Source of the DNA: DHVE2 group archaeon
GTDB lineage: Archaea; Thermoplasmatota; Thermoplasmata; Thermoplasmatales; Aciduliprofundaceae
Direction of reading: 5' to 3'
DNA: 11,203 nucleotides
Assembly: GCA_026986135.1 (NCBI GenBank)
Contig: JALSPD010000086.1
Span: 1 to 11,203, forward strand
How positions within the stretch are numbered: the first letter of the stretch is position 1; each line of letters opens with the position of its first letter. Shown here piece by piece: positions 1 to 6,241 of the stretch. The notes below the pieces were generated by a model. That model was given only the letters and a program-made list of their open reading frames with translations, did not search any database and was not told the DNA's origin. The translations under genes were made by a program, and so were the position numbers.

Positions 1-1
1 C

Positions 2-1039
2 GGCGCCTATGTTAAGGCGTATATGACGAAGGAGGCACAGAAATTCATCACCAAGGATGCCCTTGTATTCGCAACAGGAAACGATGTGGTATGTGACCTA
101 TCGGGGATGGACGAGCATCTTGATGATTTTGATCTTGTCTTGGTTTCTCCAGCCACAGCGAATATAATTGGGAAGGCAGCCAGCGGGATTGCAGATAATG
201 CCGTAAGCACCCTCATCCTTGCAAATCTTAAAAGATGCGTGTTCGTTCCTGCAATGAGCGTGAGGATGTACTCCAACGACATTGTGAGGGAGAATATCAA
301 AAAACTGGGTAATTACGCAGGAATCATTGAGCCAAAGATGGAAGAAGGGGAGATGAAAATACCATCCAGGGAGATGATAGCGGCGAAGGTGATGCACTTC
401 CTGGGAGAAAAACTGAAAGGCCGGAGGATACTCATCATAGGTGGTGCAGGATACGAGAAGATTGACGATTTCAGAATAGTGACAAATCTGGCTAGTGGAT
501 GCACCGCTGTAGAAGTGGCGAGGATTGCCTATTACATGGGGGCCGATGTAGATCTATTGATTGGCCTGCATGAATGCCATATTCCAGAGTTCATAAATGC
601 TGAGAGATTTGGAACCCTTGATGATCTTATCTCAAAAATTGATGACATTATAGCGGGCAATTACGATGCCATCCTTGTGCCTGCAGCTCTGCCAGATTAC
701 AAACCAGTATCTCAAAGGGGAAAAATTGATTTTGAAACCATGAAAGGGTTGAGGTGGGAAGAGAATCCCAAATTTCTGGAGATTCTGAGAAAAAATTATC
801 GCGGCTACCTGGTGGGTTTCAAGGCGGAGTATGGAGTGAATGAAGAAGAACTCCTGAAAAAAGCGAAGGACAGGATGCGGAGATACAAACTTGACATGGT
901 GGTGGCCAACGACCTGTCCAAGGTGAAAAAAGAGAGCACCGAGGCGATGATCATCACGGGCGAAAATATCGTGAAATTCAGGGGCAAAAAATATGACCTC
1001 GCAGTTACCATCATGGAGAGGATTGCCAATGGGATATAG
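2..1039 (+). CDS. coaBC: CoaBC, phosphopantothenoylcysteine decarboxylase / phosphopantothenate-cysteine ligase (5' end missing)
   Basis: Bifunctional coenzyme A enzyme: it joins cysteine to 4'-phosphopantothenate (CoaB) and decarboxylates the product to 4'-phosphopantetheine (CoaC), in the cytosol. The reading frame is open from base 2 and the residues before the first ATG (GAYVKAY at base 2, then Met at 23) continue the family's flavoprotein fold. The true start therefore lies upstream, with roughly 30-60 residues lost, since archaeal CoaBC is usually about 400 residues and 345 are visible. The CoaC part shows the probable catalytic His in DEHL, the PATAN motif and PAM followed by Ser where bacteria have PAMN. 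The CoaB part starts near LKGRRILIIGGAG and shows IDDFRIVTN, ASG, PDYKP, GFKAEYG and LDMVVANDLSK. The bacterial ACGD clamp motif is not seen. The CDS overlaps the next gene, also a CoA-pathway kinase, by 11 bases. Confidence 0.93.
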   Translation, partial: GAYVKAYMTKEAQKFITKDALVFATGNDVVCDLSGMDEHLDDFDLVLVSPATANIIGKAASGIADNAVSTLILANLKRCVFVPAMSVRMYSNDIVRENIKKLGNYAGIIEPKMEEGEMKIPSREMIAAKVMHFLGEKLKGRRILIIGGAGYEKIDDFRIVTNLASGCTAVEVARIAYYMGADVDLLIGLHECHIPEFINAERFGTLDDLISKIDDIIAGNYDAILVPAALPDYKPVSQRGKIDFETMKGLRWEENPKFLEILRKNYRGYLVGFKAEYGVNEEELLKKAKDRMRRYKLDMVVANDLSKVKKESTEAMIITGENIVKFRGKKYDLAVTIMERIANGI

Positions 1040-1838
1040 AGCATACTCTCCCGGGAGCGTCACTCTATTCTTTCGCATTGTTGAAAATGAGGATCCGAGA
1101 AAGATGGGCTCTTTGGGAGTGGGTGTATGCGTTGATCCCGGAGCCATAACAGAGATAAAAGAGGGAGAGGGAATTTTTCTCAACGGCCAGAAGATTGAGG
1201 GCCCCATACAGCGAAAGGTAATGGAAATGTTCGGATTTCAGGGACAGGTTGAAACCACCATTGCCCTTCCCGTTTCTCAGGGATTCGGAATGAGCGGTGC
1301 AATAGCACTCAGCACATCCCTTGCCCTTGCGTCAAAATTCAGGAAAACATACTTTGAAGCTGCTGAAATTGCGCATGTTGCAGAGGTAACAATGGGCACC
1401 GGACTGGGTGATGTGGCCAGCGAGTTTGAAGGGGGATTCACAATTCGCACATCTCCCGGGATTCAGCCCTTTGGAGTGGTGGACAGAATTCACTACGGAG
1501 GTAAGATAAATCTCTTTGTTTTCGGTGAGCCAATCAACACAAGGGAAATTATTACCAACAAGAAGTTCAGGGAAAAAATAATTGAGGAGGGGGAGTATGC
1601 AATGAGAAGATTCATGAAAAAAAGGACATTTGATAATGCACTCGCTATCGCGCGGGACTTTTCTCTGGAGCTTGGTGTGATGAGCCCTTCCCTGAGAGAT
1701 TTCATAGAGAATTGTGAGAACTCTACTCAGGCACTTCTTGGCAACTCTGCGATAGTTTTTGGAGAATGCAGGGATATTCCTGATAACGCACAGAGTTTTC
1801 AGGTATCCCTTGGCTCGCGAGCCAGGATTCTGAGATAA
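1029..1838 (+). CDS. Pantoate kinase (archaeal GHMP family)
   Basis: Predicted to phosphorylate pantoate to 4-phosphopantoate, the archaeal replacement for the bacterial PanC/PanK route, feeding phosphopantothenate synthetase and then CoaBC encoded just upstream. The 269-residue protein opens with MGYRAYSPGSVTLFF, the usual start of GHMP kinases of this type. It carries the glycine/serine-rich ATP-binding motif PVSQGFGMSGA at residues 81-91, followed by an Ala/Leu-rich helix, and GTGLGDVASEFEGG near 123-136, typical of the pantoate kinase branch. I place the start at the ATG at 1029, within the coaBC end, because family homology starts there and a GGAGAGG sequence lies a few bases upstream. 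An earlier start at 993 would add 12 residues with no family match. The 11-base overlap suggests translational coupling with coaBC. Substrate assignment rests on family resemblance and this neighbourhood. Confidence 0.88.
   Translation: MGYRAYSPGSVTLFFRIVENEDPRKMGSLGVGVCVDPGAITEIKEGEGIFLNGQKIEGPIQRKVMEMFGFQGQVETTIALPVSQGFGMSGAIALSTSLALASKFRKTYFEAAEIAHVAEVTMGTGLGDVASEFEGGFTIRTSPGIQPFGVVDRIHYGGKINLFVFGEPINTREIITNKKFREKIIEEGEYAMRRFMKKRTFDNALAIARDFSLELGVMSPSLRDFIENCENSTQALLGNSAIVFGECRDIPDNAQSFQVSLGSRARILR
1811..1824. repeat. Perfect 14-bp palindrome at the end of the pantoate kinase gene
   Basis: TGGCTCGCGAGCCA is its own reverse complement and lies 11 bases before the stop codon. Flanking bases extend the possible RNA stem by a wobble and a C-G pair around a CGCG loop. 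It also encodes the residues GSRA, so it may be coincidental; an RNA 3'-end structure is possible. Confidence 0.5.
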
Positions 1839-1850
1839 TTCGTATGTGAT

Positions 1851-1869
1851 TCTCAATTTTGATTATATC
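1851..1869 (+). terminator. Weak T-rich termination region after pantoate kinase
   Basis: The only T-run in the 82-base gap after pantoate kinase is TTTT at 1857-1860, followed by GATTATAT. Archaeal intrinsic termination relies on oligo-T in the non-template strand, so this is a candidate, but it is short. Confidence 0.25.
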
Positions 1870-1884
1870 GGGAAATAGTCACTC

Positions 1885-1899
1885 ATAAGATTTTAAATA
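1885..1899 (+). promoter_or_regulatory. TATA/BRE promoter for the gene at 1921, probably leaderless
   Basis: The sequence ATAAGATTTTAAATA gives a purine-rich BRE-like part followed by the box TTTAAATA (1892-1899). Its centre lies 25.5 bases before the ATG at 1921, which would put the transcription start at or next to the start codon. A GGAGAGGGT sequence (1907-1915) resembles a Shine-Dalgarno site but would then lie outside the transcript. Confidence 0.6.
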
Positions 1900-1920
1900 C
1901 CCTGCAGGAGAGGGTAAACT

Positions 1921-2970
1921 ATGATGCGGCTTGCCTCGGTACTGATAAATCTGGCGATTGCAATTCTCTTTTTCAGCGTTCTTTATTCAGCTGCGAATAT
2001 TGATGTTAACATAGATGTAAGTACAAAGAGCCCGACCGGGTATACGCTAAGCGGTGACACACTTAAAGTAGCAGTTCCTGTTGAAATCCACAACAAAGGC
2101 CTTTACCCCATAGAGGATGTTAAGATAGATGTCGCGATAAAAAATGATAGCCACAACCTTCTTGAAAGGCAATTTACAATAAAAAAGATTGATTCATTAA
2201 GGGATTACACAACGGTATTTGAAGTACCGGTAAACCTCACCCAGATGTACAATAAACTCGGAACCTACTATATCTTCCACGGTGGAAAGTTCGCTCTCAA
2301 TATCAATGTGTCTGCGAAATACTGGATAATTGCAGGGTTTCATGCCAGATATTCAAGGAATATTACATGGCAGCCTCTATTGCATGCATACAGGATCTAC
2401 TACGATGAAATAAAATTTGATGGAAATTCAATAAAGATCCCATACTTCATAAGCAAATTACCCATAAAAATAGGCGGAAAAATAGAAATCGCTATTCGGG
2501 ATGATCTTGGTCTTCTTGCCAAGGGTACCGAGAAAATTGTATTTGATAAAAAAACATGGGCCGAAATAAAAATCCTCAGAAATGCAGATTATTTAATTAG
2601 CAGGGGTGATAGATGGAAAATAACAATGAGGGCATTAATAAATGGCATTGCGATTACAAGGGAATTCACCTATGACTGGAGGCCACCTCTCTCTGATATG
2701 GGGGTCCAGGAAAAGATTGTGAATAATACGCCTACCATATACCTCGTATTCAAAAACAACATTGAAAGGACACTTCATCTCGGAGTATACATAGAGCACA
2801 TATTCAATGGTTCAGAGGAAACTAAAAATATAAATCTAACCGTTGAACCAGAAAGGGTAACGATGATAAAGTTATTTACCCTCGTACCTGGAGAGCATCA
2901 TGTAACGGTGAAATTAACTGTAGTAGAATACGGGCTTGAAAAAACACTCACCTACAATCTGGAGGTGTGA
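1921..2970 (+). CDS. Uncharacterised membrane-anchored or secreted beta-rich protein with N-glycosylation sequons
   Basis: I do not recognise a named family. The 349-residue product starts with a hydrophobic segment at about residues 6-24 (LINLAIAILFFSVLYSA), which should be a signal peptide or N-terminal anchor. The rest looks extracytoplasmic and beta-rich. Residues about 45-125 resemble CARDB/Ig-like domains (LKVAVPVEIHNKGLYPIEDVKI), and residues about 262-349 form a second such stretch. There are seven Asn-X-Ser/Thr sequons, at Asn 75, 105, 129, 147, 268, 296 and 305, and no cysteine, consistent with a glycosylated surface protein. The start is ATG 1921, with a second ATG directly after it. 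It is followed, with a Shine-Dalgarno inside its last codons, by a small membrane protein, so the two probably act together at the cell envelope. Function is unknown. Confidence 0.8.
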   Translation: MMRLASVLINLAIAILFFSVLYSAANIDVNIDVSTKSPTGYTLSGDTLKVAVPVEIHNKGLYPIEDVKIDVAIKNDSHNLLERQFTIKKIDSLRDYTTVFEVPVNLTQMYNKLGTYYIFHGGKFALNINVSAKYWIIAGFHARYSRNITWQPLLHAYRIYYDEIKFDGNSIKIPYFISKLPIKIGGKIEIAIRDDLGLLAKGTEKIVFDKKTWAEIKILRNADYLISRGDRWKITMRALINGIAITREFTYDWRPPLSDMGVQEKIVNNTPTIYLVFKNNIERTLHLGVYIEHIFNGSEETKNINLTVEPERVTMIKLFTLVPGEHHVTVKLTVVEYGLEKTLTYNLEV

Positions 2971-2972
2971 GT

Positions 2973-3374
2973 ATGAAAAAGGAGGTGTTTGTAGGGGCAT
3001 ATTTCATAATATACGTTGCACTCCCCGCAATGATACTTCATTATATCCAGATAAAATACCCTGAAATCGCTAACTCAAACGCACCACTATACACGATGTT
3101 GTTTTTGATTATAATATTCATCTCATCCGTAGCGGGACTTTACATAAAGCATAGTTCAGTATCGGTGGCAATTTCCGTTGTGGCAACCATAGTCTACATG
3201 AACACTGTCCTGAGTCAGATGCATCTCCAGATAATGGGTGCAAATATCACCATTGATTTGCGGACTACTCTCTACGCAATCTATGCACTTCTAATTGTAA
3301 AGATACTAATAGCGTTATACGAAGACCTAAAACAAAAAGATTTATCTTCCAGTACCGATAAGGGGGTGCAATGA
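2973..3374 (+). CDS. Small uncharacterised four-helix membrane protein
   Basis: The 133-residue product is almost entirely hydrophobic, with four likely transmembrane helices at about residues 7-26, 38-57, 62-80 and 99-117. A short outer loop carries an NIT sequon (Asn 91), and the tail is polar and probably cytoplasmic (LKQKDLSSSTDKGVQ). No catalytic motif is visible and I cannot name a family. I chose ATG 2973 because GGAGGTG (2961-2967), a near-perfect match to the 16S rRNA 3' end, lies five bases before it; the GTG at 2967 would be too close. Only two bases separate it from the upstream sequon-rich gene, so the pair is probably co-translated. Its last four bases overlap polB as ATGA, and the promoter for polB appears to lie inside its C-terminal codons. 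Confidence 0.78.
   Translation: MKKEVFVGAYFIIYVALPAMILHYIQIKYPEIANSNAPLYTMLFLIIIFISSVAGLYIKHSSVSVAISVVATIVYMNTVLSQMHLQIMGANITIDLRTTLYAIYALLIVKILIALYEDLKQKDLSSSTDKGVQ
3336..3349 (+). promoter_or_regulatory. Internal TATA/BRE promoter for polB inside the preceding gene
   Basis: AAAGATTTATCTTC lies within the codons for the tail of the membrane protein. The box TTTATCTT (3341-3348) is centred 26.5 bases before the polB ATG at 3371. The identical 14 bases occur at exactly the same distance from the M20 peptidase start on the other strand (8494-8507), which argues for a real promoter rather than coding coincidence. Confidence 0.6.
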
Positions 3375-4906
3375 AAGAAAGGAATGTCATAGTTAATGAA
3401 CTTTTTAATCGCGATATTCTTGTTGATCCTGAGGTTGTGGATTACATCATTGAGAATGGGGGAACATTATATCTGGAAGAATTCATTAAAAAATTCGGAC
3501 ATCTCGGGTATATAGCAAAGGAGGATGTGCTTTCTGATACGAGTAACATAGATAGGGCAAATCCAGGGGTTATGAGCGCTCCCGAAAACACTGGAGGAAA
3601 AGAGGTGGATCACAATGGGAAAATTCTGAATAAAGAGCACACAAAACCTCCTAACAAAGTTGAAAATATGGATTCAAGCCTTGAATTAGAGAAAAGCAAA
3701 AAAGTAAGGGTAATAGGATCCTCCACACCCAAGTGGGATTTCAAGGTAATTATGGATGCGAGCAAAAATATGTGTGCCAGTGGCAGCGCAGATGATTTTA
3801 CCAAACTCTTTCTGGACAGATACAGAAGGATCAGTGCTATGATAGCACGGAAAGTTATGATGAAAGGTGCCACAAGCATTGACAGAATGAGAGAAGGAGA
3901 GGTAAAAATAGTCGGAATGATTATGGACATAAGAACAACCCAAAAGGGAAAGATTATTTTTGAACTTGAGGATCCAACAGGCAGAATAAAATGCCTTTAT
4001 TCAGGTAAAGAAATTTTGCTAAAAGATGAGGTTATTGGAGTCATAGGGACATATAGACGCGGAAAGGATATTGTGTATGTGAATGAAATCGTGAAACCCG
4101 ATGTTGCATGGTCCAGAAAAAACAGAAAAATAAAGGAAGAAATTGGTGTGGCTATAATATCGGATGTTCATGTGGGAAGTAAAACATTTCTGGATAGAAA
4201 ATGGAAAAAGTTTCTGGAATGGCTAAAAGGAAATGAGGATGGTGCCAGAAGTATTGAATACCTCATAATTGCAGGTGATCTGGTGGATGGAATAGGAGTA
4301 TATCCCAATCAGGAGGAGGAGTTGGAAATACTTGACATTTTTGAACAGTATGAGGCTCTTGCAGAGTACCTGAAAGAAATTCCCGATAGAATAAAAGCCA
4401 TTATGATTCCAGGAAATCACGACATAGTAAGAGTTGCAGAACCACAGCCAGCCATCCCAGAGAGCATCCAGAAGATGTTTGATTCGCATTCGGAATTCCT
4501 CAGCAATCCATCAGTGTTTTCCATACACGGATACAAATTCCTAACCTACCATGGTGCAAGCCTGAATAATCTTGTTGAGTTAATACCAGGTATGGACTAC
4601 ACAAACACTGGTAAGATGATGGAATACATGCTCAGAGTGAGACACCTCTCACCTGTATACGGTGAGAAAGTGCCCGTGGTGCCTCTACCGCGGGATTTCC
4701 TTGTTATTGAAGATACACCCGATGTTCTCGTGACGGGGCATGTTCATACCTTCTCCTATGACATTTACAAGGGGATACACTTGATAAATGCATCCACCTG
4801 GCAGGAGCAAACCAAGTACCAGAAAATGATGAACTTTAACCCTGATCCTGCCAAAGTGGCCATACTGTGGCTAAACAGGGACGAAGTACAGGTAAAAAGA
4901 TTCTGA
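3371..4906 (+). CDS. polB: DNA polymerase D (Pol II) small subunit DP1, 3'-5' exonuclease
   Basis: DP1 is the proofreading subunit of the archaeal replicative D-family polymerase and pairs with the large subunit DP2, which is not in this window. The 511 residues show an N-terminal helical domain (about 1-55), a polar low-complexity linker (about 56-115), an OB fold (about 175-245, GEVKIVGMIMDIRT to VYVNEIVKPD) and a calcineurin-like phosphoesterase domain from about 258. The Mre11-like metal ligands are intact: Asp265 and His267 (SDVH), Asp303 (GDLVDG), Asn349-His350-Asp351 (GNHD), His394 (YHG), and His457 and His459 (GHVH). The exonuclease should therefore be active. Some family members are longer, near 600 residues, mainly in the linker. 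The ATG overlaps the upstream stop as ATGA and is preceded by GGGGGTG, yet a good promoter sits 26 bases upstream, so it may be expressed both coupled and independently. Confidence 0.96.
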   Translation: MKERNVIVNELFNRDILVDPEVVDYIIENGGTLYLEEFIKKFGHLGYIAKEDVLSDTSNIDRANPGVMSAPENTGGKEVDHNGKILNKEHTKPPNKVENMDSSLELEKSKKVRVIGSSTPKWDFKVIMDASKNMCASGSADDFTKLFLDRYRRISAMIARKVMMKGATSIDRMREGEVKIVGMIMDIRTTQKGKIIFELEDPTGRIKCLYSGKEILLKDEVIGVIGTYRRGKDIVYVNEIVKPDVAWSRKNRKIKEEIGVAIISDVHVGSKTFLDRKWKKFLEWLKGNEDGARSIEYLIIAGDLVDGIGVYPNQEEELEILDIFEQYEALAEYLKEIPDRIKAIMIPGNHDIVRVAEPQPAIPESIQKMFDSHSEFLSNPSVFSIHGYKFLTYHGASLNNLVELIPGMDYTNTGKMMEYMLRVRHLSPVYGEKVPVVPLPRDFLVIEDTPDVLVTGHVHTFSYDIYKGIHLINASTWQEQTKYQKMMNFNPDPAKVAILWLNRDEVQVKRF

Positions 4907-4912
4907 AAAATT
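4906..4912 (-). terminator. Oligo-T terminator candidate between convergent polB and amidohydrolase genes
   Basis: On the minus strand a run of five T (4906-4910) follows directly after the amidohydrolase stop codon. The gap between the two convergent genes is only six bases (4907-4912). No matching T-run follows polB on the plus strand, so polB transcripts may run into the antisense of the amidohydrolase gene. Confidence 0.35.
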
Positions 4913-5899
4913 TCACATCAGAATTGTTCTTATTGTCCTGTGCGCACCTCTTGTTACAATGCCATAGGGACTCATAATTTCTCTGAACACTATAACACTA
5001 GCTTTTTCACCCATCTGGTTATCCACAATCCCCAGTATTCTTCTTGGAACCACTGTGGCCATTCTGATTATATTTTCTGGAGCAACATAACCAAATAACC
5101 TTGATATCCTGTATGCAAACTCCATTTCCCTGAACATACAGGGTGAGGCAATCATACCGTTATCCGTTCCAAGAGCAACCTCTATACCATTTGATATCAA
5201 CCTGGGAATGTTCGGAATTTTGCCCCAGAAAATATTTGCCCGTGGAGTGAGCACCACAGGAACTTTTGCATCGGCCACCTTTAAAATATCCTCATCAGAA
5301 GCCTCAAGAAAATGAACGAGGAATGTGGGATTTAGAGCAAGCACCATATCAATATCCTCACGCCTATCCTCAGAGACATGCAGGGCAAATATCTTCCCAT
5401 GAGAATGCGCAGTATCTGCAAGTTTTTTTGCGAAATCATAATCAATATCGCTTATACTGCTTATCCCAATTCCATCCGCATGCCTCCAGAGTCCATCACG
5501 TCCAAGAATTACACCGTGCACCTTCCTCTCTTTAAGTAGTTCGTAAAGCAAGTTCACACCCTTTTCTCCACCCTCCCTGAAATCCACAAAATGTGATACA
5601 CCGCATTCTTCCATCTCCATCAGGGATTTTTTTATACCCTCTCTAACCCCCTCTTCATCTTCTAAAATTTTGAATTTGAGCCCTCCTGGACCAACCACCT
5701 CTCTTAGGGTTCCCTTTGGCTCGTCTGGATAGTATGAATCCCCCACATGGGTGTGCATGTTTATAAATGTGGGAATAACAGTGCCTCTGTAATCGTAATC
5801 CTCCTTTTTCTCAGAAACTTCAACTAAGATTCCATCTTTAATAGTTATGGTTCCCTTAAAGAATCCATCCCTAAGAAGAATATTGCCGTATATACGCAT
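4913..5899 (-). CDS. Metal-dependent amidohydrolase, substrate unknown
   Basis: Member of the amidohydrolase superfamily, of the cytosine deaminase/chlorohydrolase-like type. The 328-residue protein has the small N-terminal beta part (MRIYGNILLRDG), then the TIM barrel beginning VIPTFINMHTH. Metal ligands are visible: His49 and His51 (HTH), His174 (ALHVSE), His196 (LVHF) and Asp246 (GTDNG). No carbamylated-lysine motif is evident, so a mononuclear deaminase-like centre is more likely than a binuclear hydantoinase/urease-like one. The reaction is probably hydrolytic deamination or amide hydrolysis of a small cyclic compound; neither substrate nor pathway can be read from the neighbours. The reading frame stays open upstream to 6040, but those 47 residues lack family resemblance and would run across both divergent promoters and into the neighbouring gene, so I chose ATG 5899. 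It stands alone in its transcription unit. Confidence 0.85.
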   Translation of the reverse strand: MRIYGNILLRDGFFKGTITIKDGILVEVSEKKEDYDYRGTVIPTFINMHTHVGDSYYPDEPKGTLREVVGPGGLKFKILEDEEGVREGIKKSLMEMEECGVSHFVDFREGGEKGVNLLYELLKERKVHGVILGRDGLWRHADGIGISSISDIDYDFAKKLADTAHSHGKIFALHVSEDRREDIDMVLALNPTFLVHFLEASDEDILKVADAKVPVVLTPRANIFWGKIPNIPRLISNGIEVALGTDNGMIASPCMFREMEFAYRISRLFGYVAPENIIRMATVVPRRILGIVDNQMGEKASVIVFREIMSPYGIVTRGAHRTIRTILM

Positions 5900-5920
5900 G
5901 TATGAAAATCGGCACCAATC

Positions 5921-5933
5921 TAAAATACTTTTT
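5921..5933 (-). promoter_or_regulatory. TATA/BRE promoter for the amidohydrolase gene, probably leaderless
   Basis: On the minus strand AAAAAGTATTTTA gives a purine BRE-like part and the box GTATTTTA, centred 25.5 bases before the ATG at 5899. No Shine-Dalgarno precedes the ATG, which supports a leaderless transcript. Confidence 0.5.
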
Positions 5934-5943
5934 GCCCAGCTCA

Positions 5944-5957
5944 GGTAAATTATAAAT
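5944..5957 (+). promoter_or_regulatory. TATA promoter for the zinc-ribbon/CoaD operon
   Basis: The box TTATAAAT (5950-5957) is centred 25.5 bases before the ATG at 5979. It lies in a 79-base divergent gap shared with the amidohydrolase promoter, the two boxes being about 30 bases apart. GAGGAGAT (5963-5970) resembles a Shine-Dalgarno but would not be transcribed if the message begins at the ATG. Confidence 0.6.
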
Positions 5958-5978
5958 CCTTTGAGGAGATGTAAGGGT

Positions 5979-6239
5979 ATGCAACCTAAGAACCCTGAAG
6001 AGGAGATTACAAGGCTCCGAATTGAGTTGGATCGTCTCAAAAATTCAATTAATCAAATACCCCCGCATAAACACTGCCTGAACTGCGGAATCTCAATCCC
6101 TCCTGATAGGACATTCTGCTCCCAGAAATGTGAGAGGGAATGGAACGCTATGCTGCGAAAAAAGAAAATTAACCTGTACGTTTGGATGGTCTTTATGGCA
6201 ATCCTCATACTGATACTATTTATGGCCATGGGTGGATAA
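5979..6239 (+). CDS. Small zinc-ribbon protein with C-terminal membrane anchor (DUF2116-like)
   Basis: The 86-residue protein has an N-terminal charged helix, possibly a short coiled coil (EEEITRLRIELDRLKNSI). A treble-clef/zinc-ribbon core follows with Cys33 and Cys36 (CLNCG) and Cys47 and Cys51 (CSQKC), then Trp55. The protein ends in a lysine-rich patch (RKKK) and one hydrophobic helix at about 64-83. This layout matches archaeal DUF2116-type zinc-ribbon proteins as I know them; their function is not established. The topology suggests a tail anchor with the zinc-binding head in the cytosol. The start is ATG 5979; an in-frame TTG at 5961 would add six residues encoded by the Shine-Dalgarno-like sequence. 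The next gene, coaD-DUF84, begins two bases after its stop and is surely co-transcribed. Confidence 0.8.
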   Translation: MQPKNPEEEITRLRIELDRLKNSINQIPPHKHCLNCGISIPPDRTFCSQKCEREWNAMLRKKKINLYVWMVFMAILILILFMAMGG

Positions 6240-6241
6240 CA

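Noticed and set aside
1048..1057. CTCCCGGGAG palindrome at the start of pantoate kinase
   Set aside because: A 10-base palindrome inside conserved GHMP codons (SPGS); expected by chance.
632..1207. Minus-strand open frame of 191 codons opposite coaBC and pantoate kinase
   Set aside because: Antisense shadow of two clearly conserved genes; no recognisable motif in its translation and no promoter of its own seen.
2981..2987. Second GGAGGTG motif, 20 bases after the first
   Set aside because: No in-frame ATG, GTG or TTG stands at a suitable distance after it; it simply encodes Glu-Val, although its effect on the ribosome is noted separately as a curiosity.
5900..6040. 47-residue N-terminal extension of the amidohydrolase
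   Set aside because: The family fold begins at MRIYGN; the extension would run across the divergent promoters and into the zinc-ribbon gene.
6182..6241. 20-residue N-terminal extension of the CoaD-DUF84 fusion
   Set aside because: It lies inside the zinc-ribbon gene; CoaD proteins begin directly with the beta strand before GGTF, so ATG 6242 is right.
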